Assembly: GCA_022457155.1 (NCBI GenBank)
Contig: JAJGOT010000049.1
Location: forward strand, 801,001 to 865,000
Source: Cladopsammia gracilis
Lineage: Eukaryota > Cnidaria > Anthozoa > Scleractinia > Dendrophylliidae
Direction of reading: 5' to 3'
Length of the DNA stretch: 64,000 nt
Shown here: piece by piece, positions 49,683 to 62,809 of the stretch
Numbering within the stretch: the stretch's first letter is position 1
Layout of the letters: each line of letters opens with the position of its first letter
Program-made: the position numbers and the translations under genes
Notes under the pieces: model-generated
What the model was told of the DNA's origin: nothing
The model's database searches: none
The model's input: the letters and a program-made list of their open reading frames with translations, nothing else

Positions 49683-49892
49683 GACTAAGTTTATTAGCTT
49701 GTAGCCAGGTCTGAATTTCATCTAAGTCGCTATTTAATTTGGATTGTAGCTCTGCTGGATCACTTGTGCTTAGCGTAAGACTTGTGTCGTCGGCGTACAT
49801 TCTTGGCACAGAGTATAGGGGGCATGCGGGGAGGTCGTTTATATAAACTAAGAACAATAGAGGTCCCAAGATCGATCCCTGTGGGACACCGC
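48715..49892 (-). pseudogene. Non-LTR retrotransposon 3' fragment (reverse transcriptase C-terminus)
   Basis: Minus-strand pieces in order: the RT start of motif B/C (GPLLFLVYINDLPAC), RMYADDTSLTLS with the YADD box, EIQTWLQANKLSLN, then an AT microsatellite of about 78 bp inside the coding region (49602-49679). Next come TYKYLGIDLDESLSWDSHID and YKALIQPYFDYCSSVWDS, and finally RRSKQLAIILFKTLHNLSPT with LRNSKYNLFVPRPSTEVGKR. Frames change twice. The 5' end is truncated at about 49892; the 3' end carries a TAGG repeat near 48715. It looks like a CR1/Jockey-type element and sits exactly at the inner edge of the right inverted-repeat arm. Confidence 0.85.
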
Positions 49893-50890
49893 AGGGATGT
49901 TCTTCTTATGTTCTGTACATGTGTTTATCTTTAAGTCCACAAACATATCCTATGCAGATAATGGTTTATCCATTGCTGAATGACCTGAATTTTATCATTT
50001 TGTAAGTGTTGTCTCCTAAACATTATTTTGGGAATGTATTAATATCCTGTACCACTCAGTATCACAGCACGCTGGTATTTACTATTTCACAGGTCTTTAA
50101 AAAATGGCTAAATAACTGTGTGACTGGAAGTACAATACAGTACAGTACAGTACAGTACATTATGCCATAAGGATCAGAGAACCATAAGGATCAGAGAACC
50201 AACCACTTTAATTTACACTGCTATCAATAACTATAATCACTGCATGCTTCAACAATTTACACCTTATCAATGAAACATTTTTAGTGTTTTGGGGCCTTCA
50301 CTCGATCAAACCTATCATTCAATGCTTTAGTAGTGCCTGAATGGGGCACATAAAGTTTTTTTAAACAAAAATATGCTTCCACACTAGTCAGTCTCAATGT
50401 TAATCGCATCACAGAACAACCACCTTAACTCTATAGCATGTAACTAAAAAAAGTTCAAAAAAGTTCAAATGGAAATTTACACGGATGAAAGAGCAAAAGG
50501 TCCTCTATCTATACTCTTAACCTTTACCCGTTTACTGTCATAGTTCGCAGGAATTAATGTTTTAGTTTTTGCGTGCAAAGATTTTGCGTAATGCATTTCT
50601 AACAAGCTCGTTTTATTTCCAATAATTCGTGATAAATGTTACAGTATAAAACCCGTTCTTTCTCGCCTACAGCTTTGAAAATACATTGAAATCTTCATGT
50701 CGAAAACATTAAGTGGATATCTTGTACCATTTTCTTGCAGCAATCCCTTTTCTTCATCATCCATCGACCTCCATTTGCCGCCATTTTTTTTAACTCCGGC
50801 TCTCTCGAGGGCGCTCGGCTCAGTCTCGCTCAGCATCACACATCGCCCAAGCGCTGTGGGCGCGTTGCACCGCCCATTCTTTTTAGCGCC
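49893..50890. repeat. Large inverted repeat, right arm
   Basis: Reverse complement of 46178-47165, with scattered differences and a short duplicated GGATCAGAGAACCA near 50170-50200. Confidence 0.8.
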
Positions 50891-53800
50891 CTGGTTTTAG
50901 CTTGCTTTATTGTCTTTAGATAGAAAGATAAAATCGTCAAAAGTGATGAACGCAAAGTGATATGAACTAAAAAGACAAAATGGCGACAAAACAACTCAAA
51001 ATTCCACTAGAATGAAAATTTTGGATTCTTCGCCGCCTGTCTCGAAATCAAAATTGATGAAATGTAACCACTTCCATCCTTATAATCTTGTACATTTTCT
51101 CCAAACTACTGCTTTTGTTTGGCTCTCTATATCGACTATTTTTATCCAGTTTAGTTTATCCAGATGGCGTTTGGCGATATAACATACAAATAGAATAAGC
51201 AAAAGTTCGTTATTTCGGCGGAACCTACATCTAAGATATAAAAACCACTTCATAATAGCAATAAAATAGATTTATATTGCGCCTGTTACAGCGACAGTTA
51301 AGGGCACTACCAACGTTTCTTGGTCGAATTTTGCATAATTGTAGTTTTTAAATTCTGTAAAGATATAGCATTAATCTAAAAAATATTGTAAGACGTTTTG
51401 CAAAATCATTTAAAGAAAGCAAGACATTCTTAAAAATGAGTTTTAGGGAATAGTTGATTAGAAACTATATATCGGTGTGATAACCCGATAATCCCATTCG
51501 GAGTGCACCCTCTTTTACTTTTTCAGCCAAACTTCATCCATGATCTAGGCTTCGATGAATAGGCCACTTCCGAATTACCTTTAGCCTCTATCAAAGCGAG
51601 GCTAGGTACGAAACCTTTCATATGAAAATGAGTTTTCATTCACATGCAAATAAGTTTTATTTGCTTGTGAATGAAAACTCATTTTCATATGAAAGATTGT
51701 GCACCTAGCCTCGCTTTGATAGAGAGGCTAAAGGAAAATCGGAAATGGCCTGTTCTCTTCATATTAATTGACGCATTCTGCATGTCGGCATGCTTGTAAA
51801 AAAATCGGGTGTTCTGCTCAAAATTCTGCTTGGGCAACGGAATTCTGCTCGGTAAAATAAACTATTACTTTGAGATATGGAGACGTTTTTGTTAAGCACT
51901 CTAGCAAACAATGGAACATCCAACAAATCTACAAAGGTATTTATATATATATATCGTGTTAAAAATAGACATATTCTTGCTCTACTACATGTATCGAGCA
52001 CTCGATCGATCTCTGTCTCCTGTGACGACAACCACAAAGTATATAAAGGTGTGAGGTATATTTATGTATGCACATTTAGCTCACCATGCAACTAAGATGC
52101 GAAACACAACATGCTACATAATTTGGGTTCGTTTATGTTTATCTTTTGTACATGTGTTACTGATTCTTCCGTATTCTGCTTTAATTCTGCTTGTAAATGC
52201 GGTATTCTGCCGGCAGAATGCTCACTGTTACAGATAGTGAATTATGCTCGAAATTCTACAGGCAGAATTTATCCAAGTGTAAAACAATAAAATTGCAAAC
52301 AATGAAACGTTCCGTATGTTTATGGATTCTACGTATATTTAAATGTTAAGGAAAACTTCGTTAAGGGTGTTGAATACAATATGCAATAAGAATTATATAA
52401 TCTTGGAGCAATTAAAAATGTTGTTAACTCGCTTTGTACTTGTACTCTTGTGAGTATTTTTTCGTGGTGATCAAATGACGTTTTCTCCTGGCAGGTTGAT
52501 ATTTCGTAGAAATTCTAGTTTAAACCTGTATTTAACTAAGCAACCTTGCGATGATTGCAAGTATTTACTCACCTGTTGACCTATTGGACTTATGCCGATA
52601 AGTGTCGAGTCGAGATAATGGAATAAATTAAGGCTCAGGTTACGTTTTTCTAAGCGCGCTAACTGGAAATAGTACTGATTTTTAGTTAGAGTATAAGCTA
52701 TTCTTAATAAACTGCCTTATTTTTCAGTAAAACCATATTGATTTAGGCAACCTGTTTTGGATATTACGTTGACGCTATTTCATTACTTTTGGATGATATT
52801 GCCACTTTCACACAAATAAGGTAAAATATGATTTTAATAATAAAGGAGCTATTGTCAAGGAAGATCGCTCAAGCTCACTCAGTGCAATACAGGTTTGCCC
52901 GTTGACACGTATCACCTTAATGATATGGAATGGGCTGGACTAAACTTAACCAATCATGTACGATGAAGAAGCTTGTCGTCTTCAGATTTTCATTTCTTTG
53001 AAATGCAATTTTTACTTCTATCACTGACAAACATATCGAGGGAATATATGTTAATGATTTGTCCTAACCAATCACGATGAAGCTTAGGTTAGCCTACATT
53101 ACCTTTTGATCTGTTTTTGACATTGATTGGTGGCTAATTCTCAGCCCAGATAATGAGTGAACACTGTGTAGTTACTGGACTGTAAAGAGCACACCATTGA
53201 AGAGTAAAGTTTGAGTCAACCAAAAAGGACTGCCTTACTGAGTTTCATTCTACTGAGTGTTAGAAAAAGGTTGCTAGTCTCCCCTTACGTCAATCCAACA
53301 CAAGCCTGCCGTGATCTCGTATTATACAATGACGACGAGTGAAAAGAAAAGAGGCAAAGAGAAAAAGCCTAATTATGAAAGAATTAATAGTTCACTTGCG
53401 AGCATTTATAGCCTGTGATCAGGCAGGTTATTTTTTTCGGCGGAGCTCCCGCCGACCTTCGCTCCGAAAAAAAGGGCTCCATTCGCAGGTTAATTAGAGT
53501 ACTGTTTTATTGCTGACAGCAGCGTCTTTTAGGCTACTTTCTGTGGCCACCTTTGTTGCGTTTTCATTTTCATTTCGGCCCGGCTTTTTACTCATTTGTT
53601 TCCGCAAAATTTTAGTCTCTGTTTTCCTTCATTTCGCTTTAATTCCGCTCATTTGGGTTTGCAGTTGCGCGAAACTTCGCCGTTTTCCCTATGATTTTAC
53701 CCTGTGAATAACCCCACTAATCGGCGATTGACCGAATATTCACATACAGTCCAGTGACAGTCGAACCTTTCATTACAGACTCCCGCTTAATACGGACTCG

Positions 53801-54680
53801 CCGTTATTACGAACAGTTTTCTTGGTCCCGGCCGAAAGCCCATACATTATCTCTAAAATTTGAGGTGTTTCCCTTCAGTTTCCATGCAGCCGCACCGAAC
53901 ATTTTTGAGCGGCCGTTTAACTATATAACTTTCCTTTATTAAATTAGTAAAAACCTTACATAAAATATTGTACTTAGTTTGAAGTTTATAAAAGTGTAAT
54001 AATTTTGTACATTGCATTTAAAATTTCGGAGATAAACGAGAAAAATTGAAATCACTTTAGTCTAAATTTCAAGCGATTGCAATGGCATCTAGAAAAATCA
54101 AAACTATTACGATAAACTATGACATATGGCAAACAAAATATCTAAAAATTAGAAACTTTTATCAAGCCGATTTTGAGTAAATCAGAAAAACATTTCGAAC
54201 TTGTGACTTTGCATGTGTATGAGGACATCCATAAGTTGCTCAATTATGCTTAAAAAAGGTTTAATTTCTCAAATTTACGCCAAAATGTGTGTTTAGTGTA
54301 TGAGATGAAACTATGGAAGTTTGAAAGCGTTTCTCGTTTTAGTTTTGGAGATTCGATTTTCTATAGGAAACCATAGTTTTTTGACTGAGTCCTTGATAAT
54401 TATTGTAGTTTTAGCGCTTTTCTACATATTTCAAAAACCGAAAGATAGATTTTTTAAAACTTTTATGGTCGTTTCTTTATAATATGAACAACATTGTCTC
54501 GAAGTTTCATCTTGATTGAAACATTGCAACATAGTCAAATAAAATAATAATGTTCACCTAAACGCGATTGAGACTTTGTGTTTTGATTGCACGGTTGAAG
54601 GCGCACAGAGTCGCTTTAATTAATTCAGGTGAAGCGTAACGCATTTCTGCGTGACCATCATGTTTTGCGGAGTAACGTTA
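50891..54680. other. Intergenic DNA with dispersed repeats
   Basis: No gene recognised. It contains a palindromic MITE (51561-51751). A segment at about 52385-52490 is weakly similar to 63765-63880, and TTCTGC-rich sequence lies around 51810-52270. Confidence 0.5.
51561..51751. mobile_element. Palindromic MITE, 191 bp
   Basis: The left half AGGCCACTTCCGAATTACCT... and the right half (read inward) AGGCCATTTCCGATTTTCCT are near-perfect inverted repeats that run almost to the centre (CTATCAAAGCGAGGCTAGGT and CATATGAAAATGAGTTTTCA in both). A half copy is at 62186-62300. Confidence 0.85.
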
Positions 54681-55105
54681 AGCCTGGTTTCCATATAATC
54701 GCAACGATCGCAACGATCGCTGTGATCGCAGAAAAAAAGTGTTGTGCGACCCTTGCGATCATATGGAAACCAAAACGTTGCGATCCTTGCGATCGTTACG
54801 ATCCTTGCGATTGCGATCGCAGAGATAGAAAAATTTCTATCTCTGCGATCCTTGCGATCATTGCGATCACGAGGTTTTTATATGGAAACCACTCTTGCGA
54901 TCCTTGCGATCCAAAATGTCCCAAAAAGCATTGCACCCCCAAGCCTTGTATCCCATAATGCACTTAAAGTTTATCGGATCCAGACCTACTCGACGTTTCC
55001 TTGCGATTGCTGCGATTATATGGAAACCTGAGGTCTCAGCGATCGCAAGGATCGCAAGAATCGCAGCGATCGTCGAGATCTTTGCGATTATATGGAAACC
55101 AGGCT
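54681..55105. mobile_element. GATCGCAA-rich MITE with 24-bp terminal inverted repeats
   Basis: Ends AGCCTGGTTTCCATATAATC... and its perfect complement at 55082-55105. The interior has more than fifteen GATCGC/GATCCTTGC-type motifs in both orientations and internal copies of TATGGAAACC. No target duplication could be fixed with certainty. Confidence 0.75.
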
Positions 55106-55454
55106 TTGGAGGGTGTGTTCCACGTTATTTTTATCATTCTTAATTTCAGTAGGACGTTTATTTGAAAGCAGTTTTTTATTCGCATTTGATGTGCACTGGG
55201 CACTCTCGGCAGTTTGAATTGTATGGAAAAGAAAGAAGTCAACGCGATTTGCATAATTCTCAACACTCAGAGATGCAAAACAATCTCATACAAAGTTAAT
55301 TGCTGGCTCGTCAACATATATGATTTATCAAATGCTCAGATTGTAGTAGATAGTATGATTTTTTCAGTTTAACGTTCATGAACAACATGGCAAGAATTTA
55401 CTGTATAGTATTTGCTCTATGCTGGTGAAGATCATAATCATTAACACTCATTAA

Positions 55455-58040
55455 GGTGGTTCGATACAGTTTTCTGGAGACCATACCAACATTTTTCAAT
55501 CGGCTTTTAAGCGGTCTTCTCCAAGTCAGATCAACGTGAAATTTTCACCACTAACTGGTTTTGAATTGAAGTTTGGCAAGATATATTTTCTGATAAAATC
55601 GATATTACCATGACAACGATAAACAAAAATCTTAGAAATCAGTAAAAGTGAAATTTAGCGCGTTTAAGATTTCGCATTGAAAATCCCACATAGGCATCTT
55701 AAAATATGGTATATGGCATATATATTTTGCAAGAATAAAAAAAATCTGTATGTTTGAATTAAAATAAATCGCAATAACATTTCAAACCTTACTATTTGTG
55801 TACTGGTATTAAATTGATCGAGAGATTAACACTGGTTTTGTGAAATTACTTAATGATAATGTCAAAAAGTAGCTTGATGTTATGTTTGTAAACCTTGAAA
55901 GTTTTGTTCACTTTCTCTTTTGCGATCTTGAGAACTACCTTTTTTCCTAACATCGCATCATGTGCAATTTTTGGGTAATTTTCGATTTTAATAGCTTTTG
56001 CAAAAATCTGAGAAACGGCTCGATGGATTTTTTTAAAACATTCACTGTGCATGCTTTCCGATGTGCAAAATATTATCTGAAAGTTTCATTGGCATTGATT
56101 CACTGGAACGCCTTCAAATTTAAAGATGAAGACGACGTACTAACCGGCCGAAAAAATGGCGTTACAAATTTACTTTTTTAAGTTATTCTCAGTAATGATT
56201 TCAAATCAATGCGCACTGCATTCCTCCGTGATTTATACTTTCGTTGTGATCTGCTGTGCATCTTTTATTATTTATATTCGAGCATGATTGTACCTTATTA
56301 CTCTCCTTGCTACTTTCCAGATTCCCTTAAGTCTCTTTTTAGGATTATTTTGAGCAATAAATGCCCTTTGCGCTTTGAAAACGTTTTTACAGCAGGCGTT
56401 TTGAACGCAAAAGAAAACAGATGCAAAGAAATTTGCATCAACGAGCGAACATTGCAATGTTTCAATCACGGAAGAATGTAGTGCGCATTGATTTGAAATC
56501 ATTACTGAGAATAACTTAAAAAAGTAAATTTGTAACGCCATTTTTTCGGCCGGTTAGTACGTCGTCTTCATCTTTAAATTTAAAGGCGTTCCAGTGAATC
56601 AATGGCAATGAAACTTTCAGATAATATTTTGCACATCGGAAAGCATGCACAGTGAATGTTTTAAAAAAAATCCATCGAGCCGTTTCTCAGATTTTTGCAA
56701 AAGCCATTAAAATCGAAAATTACCCAAAAATTGCACATGATGCGATGTTAGGAAAAAAGGTAGTTCTCAAGATCGCAAAAGAGAAAGTGAACAAAACTTT
56801 CAAGGTTTACAACATCGCCAGAAATCAGGGACATTGGAACAGCGAATTTTCGTGCGTCTTACACTGCGATGTCGCTTCATTGGTATACACCGCTGTTCCA
56901 CCCTACGGGCTCAAATTCGTTTGATGCGGCTTCGGTGCGACAAAAATGGTTGTGTTAAATAAAGCGTATTCAGGCCCATATAGAAACCACCGACCGAAAT
57001 AATTCGCTCGCAGTTGAAAACAACAAGACTTTAGCTTTTGAATGAGGGATTTGCAGCGAAATTTGGAGCATTCTGTGCCCCAATATCGCAGTTCGAAGAC
57101 AGCGAACTTCAAGACTTTAGCGTGGAATGTTGGTGGAAATGATTTTTACAGCTCTGAACGATTTTTGAAAGCAAAAAGCAGGGCGAAGGAACCATCGTAG
57201 AAAGTGAGAATGCGATGATCGTCAGTTCAGTCGGTGCGTCTTCTCAGACGATTGCGGCAAGTTGGCTACCCCCATCACTTTACGAACTATGGTGCCTCGA
57301 AATCCCGTTTGGGTGAAAATCGGCATTAATGGCTTCTAAAATAGAGAGCATTGTATGAGTGAAGCTTCGGAAATATGTTTTGTTGAAAAGCAGGGCCAGT
57401 AACAATTGTGGGGAAAATCAAGCTTACAAAAACACTTGAAAAGATGTTCATAAATTTACCCGGAATGCGGCAAATATTCCAGGTAAGCTAAAAGCCAGCC
57501 AATTTGATTTTGTTTTATTTCTGCCATACAAAGCCTTCTAGTGTTTGGCGGCCATATTGCCACTGAAACTCGCGCACGCGCGGTGAACATGTCCGCTATT
57601 TCTGGCGATGACATAACATCAAGCTACTTTTTGACATTATCATTAAGTAATTTCACAAAACCAGTGTTAATCTCTCGATCAATTTAATACCAGTACACAA
57701 ATAGTAAGGTTTGAAATGTTATTGCGATTTATTTTAATTCAAACATACAGAATTTTTTTATTCTTGCAAAATATATATGCCATATACCATATTTTAAGAT
57801 GCCTATGTGGGATTTTCAATGCGAAATCTCAAACGCGCTAAATGTCACTTTTACTGATTTCTAAGTTTCTTGTTTACCGTCGTCATGGTATTATCGATTT
57901 TACCAGAAAATATATCTTGCCAAACTTCAATTCAAAACCAGTTAGTGGTGAAAATTTCACGTTGATCTGACATGGAGAAGACGATTAAAAGGCGATTGAA
58001 AAATGTTGGTATGGTCTCCAGAAAACTGTATCGAACCACC
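55455..58040. mobile_element. TTAA-flanked foldback element with about 0.8-kb inverted arms
   Basis: Ends GGTGGTTCGATAC / GTATCGAACCACC, flanked by TTAA at 55451-55454 and 58041-58044. The left arm (about 55455-56240) matches the right arm in two blocks (about 56475-56815 and 57610-58040), which are separated by an inserted 0.8-kb piece. The central 240 bp has no gene. TTAA flanks are typical of piggyBac-type insertion, but no transposase is present. Confidence 0.75.
56814..57608. mobile_element. Nested element in the right foldback arm, about 0.8 kb
   Basis: Present only in the right arm. Ends CATCGCCAGAAAT and ATTTCTGGCGATG are 13-bp inverted repeats. The left arm of the foldback provides the empty site. 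No coding sequence recognised. Confidence 0.7.
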
Positions 58041-58044
58041 TTAA

Positions 58045-60106
58045 CATCCCATTTTAATGTTGTTTCCTTTAATAACGCAGTGAGTACTGCTCATAAACCC
58101 GGGGAGGAGGGAGGACACCAATATAAAAATGACGTACCTTGTAGGGATCAAAATTTGTAGATTGATACCGCTTTGGGTTCTAAAATCTAAATTGATCGCT
58201 GTTAATCTAAAATAATGGCGGTACCTTTTAGGGTATTGAGCCGAAAAATATAACAGAATATGACGTTTTGTTTTAGAATTAGTACCTCTTATGGGTAAAA
58301 ATTCATTTTAGCCACGCCAATCAAGCGACATTCCGGTACCTTTCAGGTTGTTAGTCGAAAATTTCCGACGAACAAGAAAACCTGCTAGATTGCAGATTCA
58401 CCCTGACAGTACGGCCATTTAAATTACCGTGACCGTTCTTATAAATCAGATAAATAACCGCTTGGAATCGCAAGACGGCATGGGAACCTCTGAATTTCAG
58501 TTAAGGACTTTAAAAAATAAAAGGCTTTAATGAGGAGAAAAGACGTTTACCAAATGTTCTGCATCTACATTAGACTTTCTCAAAGTCCGTTTTGTTTGAG
58601 CTCCCAGTCAGGCGGAGAACTAGTTATGAGAGACTGCCCGTAACATAAATCTGAGCACGTGTTCATGAAAGATATAACTTGTGTTATGTAGATTCATACA
58701 GTGACAGCCACGTGTTCATGAAAGATAACTTGTTTTGACACTGGGTTTGCCTCAATATCATCTGACGTACGTCGAGATGTTTTTGCATTGAATGGTTGTG
58801 AATGGCCGTCCTTGCTTATCAACTCTTGCAGGGTCTTATTGCAATAAGGAACGAATGGTAATGGACAACCCAAAGCCTTTAATCCACGATGCGGCAGACA
58901 CACCAATAACGTTCGCCTAAGCGGATTTTAAAATTTCTCTTGCCATATCCGTGTGAGATTTATATTTTAGTATTGTTTCAGTGTTACGCATATTACCGTA
59001 TGTATCTATATATGCACGAGTGAAATTAAAACTGACCGAACATTGCTTTAAGTCCTTTAAGTTTCCATAGAGAACAAGTACAAAAGCATTTTGGCAAGGC
59101 ATAGTCGTTTCTCCCAATTACTGAGTATTATTTAAATATCCTTTCATTTATTTATAATCCAGACGAACAATTTCACCCAGTTGTCACACAAGTCTGTTAA
59201 TGATTAAATAAATATGCCGGCGCGATCAGTCCCAACGCCTCCATCTGATCATAAATGAAATTAACTGGCAAAAAGGTCAAATACTAAATATATACTGTCC
59301 AACCTGTCGAGTTTGATCTCTCGTAGGTTTGTATTTTGCCCTTTCCTGACTCAGTTTAAAGTCCGCCATTATCCTAGGCAACGGAACGCTCTCAATTACA
59401 TCTGGCGGCTTAATAAATCAGCTAGCCATGAACTTTTCTTTATAGACCAACCGAACATCACGTGAATAACACGTGCATAGGAAATGAGAGTCTACAAGCA
59501 GCTGGGTTTCTGAATGAATCATTGTCTTTCAAGTGCATTTGTTTGGCCAAACTCCTTTCATAAGTAAACAATAAGTTATTACGGGTCTAATAACAGACAA
59601 CCACTATTATCATAATTTCACTTTCTTTACTTCGCCTGCAGATTTAAGCGTGGAGCATGCCCTAAAAGATCAAAGTCTTCTCTCGCAAAATCGACACGAT
59701 TTCGAGGTTCGAGTTTCTCAGCTTCGTCTAGCTGTTTGCAACTGTTGACCGCGCTTCGGCGAGCTCAAGAAATAAATTGTTAATTAAACAATAAGTGGAA
59801 GCTTTAGGAGCTTTGCGTGAAGCACTTTGCATTGATTCTGATACATCTCGTTTGGTTTGAAAACAACTGTGCAGGGCAAGAAACTTCGGCAAGGAACACA
59901 CCGGGCCGAACAAAGGGACTCATGAAATCGACAAAGAGCAGATTGAAGTGAAAAGGAAAAAACGTGGTAAGTACATGTTAAATGCCGATGATAATATAGC
60001 GCTTTTGGCTAGCCTAATTCTTATTTTTTTAAATCCACACCAGTAACATGTAACACGCACGTGCTTTTTGGACAATACGCAGTTGTACTTCATTTATCAG
60101 GTCAAA
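58045..60106. other. Intergenic DNA
   Basis: Contains GGTACCTTTTAGGG-type diverged short repeats at 58130-58350 and nothing else that I recognise. Confidence 0.45.
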
Positions 60107-60164
60107 TCCGATATGGTCCGGCGCTCTCACCGCCGTGGCCCGAGTTCGATTCCCGGTGTGGGAA
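60107..60164 (+). tRNA. tRNA-Glu(CTC)-like sequence lacking the D arm
   Basis: Acceptor halves TCCGATA and TGTGGGA pair with one mismatch and one wobble. The anticodon arm CGGCG-CTCTCAC-CGCCG is a perfect 5-bp stem with U33 and anticodon CTC. The T arm reads GGCCCGAGTTCGATTCCCGG. Only five bases lie between acceptor and anticodon stem, so there is no D arm (and no A box). A relic of a tRNA-Glu gene or a SINE head is most likely. Confidence 0.5.
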
Positions 60165-60489
60165 GACATTTTTCTCTTTTTCTTTTGGTCGTTTTTTCCC
60201 TAATATCTCACACACTGAAAGCTTTCAGCGTTTGTCACTCAATACATATTTCATATCGCTGAAATCTGAAAAGACGATACAGTATTATCGAGGCATTGTT
60301 TACCTGAAGACGTGACTTGGCTCATGAAACTGCGACGAGGTATTGCGTTACAAAAAATTAACTCGAGTCATGTACGTGGCAAACCTTCGGGTATTATACA
60401 CGTATCTCTCACAATATGAGATCATTTCGAAATGTAAATTGTGTTTCCGCTCTATGCATTGTACCATCGCGATCTTATTACAGGCTACC

Positions 60490-61450
60490 GATTGTTGGGT
60501 TCTGAACATGGACCGTGGGAATTATGCTGTTGTATTTTTGACCTAAAGAACGCTTTCGATACAGTAGACGACGACATCTTATTGTCAAAACTGTCATGGA
60601 ATTTAAGAAAATGCTTGCAACTGGTTTCAGTCGGTCATATTTCAGTAGAAAATCGAACGAAAACATGTTTTGCTAATAGCTGCCTTTCTAAAAGTTACTC
60701 CCTTCAGTGCGGTATTCCCAGGCGATATTATTAGGTTCTCAATTGCTTCTATTATACTGTACAATCATAAACGACTTACCAGTGTAGAATGCATGCAGAT
60801 GATAGTCATCATAGCTAGTAGCGACTTGAACACAATACAGTCTTGTCTTTGTAAAATATCAGCAATTGTCTGATTGCAAATAACTTACAGTAAATATGAC
60901 TAAAACCAAATATATCTTAATTAACACCCTAACTTCATCTCCACTCCTTGCTGTTAATGGTTCTCCCATAAATCAGCCATATCAATTAATTGGTTAAAAA
61001 GATTGCCTCTGGTATTACAGCCATTGAACGGGTAATTTGGCAGTTTGTCCCTTCGTCGACATTACTGAGTTCTAGACCCGCTAACCGCTTTCGATTTCAG
61101 TTGGGGTGAATTGTGACATAAAAGTTCCAGAATCGGGCTAGAAGGGTATTAACCTTTTCAATTTTCGACGCTAATGCAACACATTTAATTGAATGTAAAG
61201 GTTGGCAAAATCTTAATACACAGCTAAAAATTAAAAACAAAAAAATAGCCTTCATGATCTATAAATCCCCAAATGATTTTATCCCCGAGTATTTACGTTC
61301 CATTTTTTTTTTTAATCGAAGTGCTGTGATTTCATACTCTCTCCGATTTTCACTACAGTGGTGCGGTTCTCTAAAATAATCTACCTCAAAATGTTAGGCA
61401 AGGCGGAATCTCTGAATGAATTGCGACCATTTTTAAACGATGAAATAAGA
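60490..61450 (+). pseudogene. Decayed non-LTR reverse transcriptase fragment
   Basis: Readable motifs on the plus strand: CIFDLKNAFDTVDDDILLSK (RT motif A region), SLQCGIPR (motif B region) and, at about 61285, PEYLRS followed by F-rich sequence as in CR1-type C-termini. Many stops and shifts. Confidence 0.65.
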
Positions 61451-62809
61451 GGCACGGTATTCATTGAAAGCAGGTTTTAATATCAGCATTATAAGTGACT
61501 GAGCTTTAATGTCTCATTTTTGCGCGGCGGGTCGGGCGGGGGGGGTGGGGAGGGGGAGAGGGGACTCTCATATATAAGGTTTTTGGGTACGTGTCGCTTT
61601 CAAGGGTATAGTTTTCAAGCAGTTTAGTCTGGGATAGGGTGTAGAAATCAGAGAGTTTTGGTCTAGAATAGGGTATCATTTGCTGGGAAACTGATTAGTA
61701 GTATGAAGTCTAGAATAGGGATTGAAACTCGGAAGAGAAAGAAAAAGCCTTCCCTAAACGAAAATGAAATCATCGCGGCAACATTGTTGGCAGATGATTT
61801 CATTGAAAACGCCAATAGTGATACAATTCTAAAAGCAGCAAGTCTGGGATACGGTAGAGATTTCCGTTGTCTAGTCTAGTATAGGGTTGTAAAATCAGCT
61901 CAACATAGTCTAGTAAAGGGTAAGGGTTTCAGAGTTCCAGCAAGGGAAAATTGTTCACAGATGGTTTTCTACTGATTGTGACTACGGTTCTAAAAGCAGG
62001 AAGTCTGGGATAGGGTAGGGATTTTTTGGTGTCTGGTCTAGTATAGACAGTATAGGGTTGCAAAATCAGCTGAACATAGTCTAGTATAGGATAAGGGTTT
62101 CAGAGTCCCAGCGGCCACCCCACCCAAAAAATTATTATATTAATGCAAACCTGGTGAATTTTACCGTGGATAAATAAAGACTAATAGGCCATTTCCGAGT
62201 TGCCTTTAGCCTCTCTATCAAAGCGAGGCTAGGTACACAACCTTTCTTATGGAAATGAGTTTTCATTGACATGCAAATAATTAAAAAAAAGTTTTATTTG
62301 AATGCAGAGAATGCCTATTGTTTTCGAGACATTTAGTCGCGTTCGAAGAACGCAATCCTAATATCGTGTTGGTTTCCCTGTGGTTTATGTGCAGTAAAAT
62401 TTGAGCCTTTTTGGTTGATGGTCTTCCAAATGGCCGCCGGCCCTATTGGTTTTTTCAGGGCTCATTTCCGCCGGAAATTTCTTCGAACGCGTCTCCATAA
62501 TCTGTGATTACTGCTAGTTATAGTCTTTAGTTCTGTCGCATTGCACGTAAGTCGTTGTTACTCAATACGATTAAACATAGCTTTTTGATTAGTTGCCATG
62601 CCTTAAACGCTGTACGAATTTATATGAAGTAGGCGGGCAAAATAAACAGAAAAGAAGTAACTGTAATTGCAACGGACCATCGTAACGAAATAGAAGCACC
62701 AGATCCTGTAATAAAGGATCTAATCAGCTATAGAATAATGAAACGATTTGATAAAAAAGCAAGGCTGATAAACGGTACGGAAACGACTTGTAAAATATCC
62801 AATATTTCG
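61451..62809. other. Repeat-rich intergenic DNA
   Basis: Imperfect repeats of GTCTGGGATAGGGT and GTCTAGTATAGGGT between 61620 and 62110, G-rich sequence at 61535-61560, and a half palindromic MITE at 62186-62300. Confidence 0.5.

Noticed and set aside
53510..53942. Two short plus-strand ORFs
   Set aside because: No motif, no splice context, and located among dispersed repeats.
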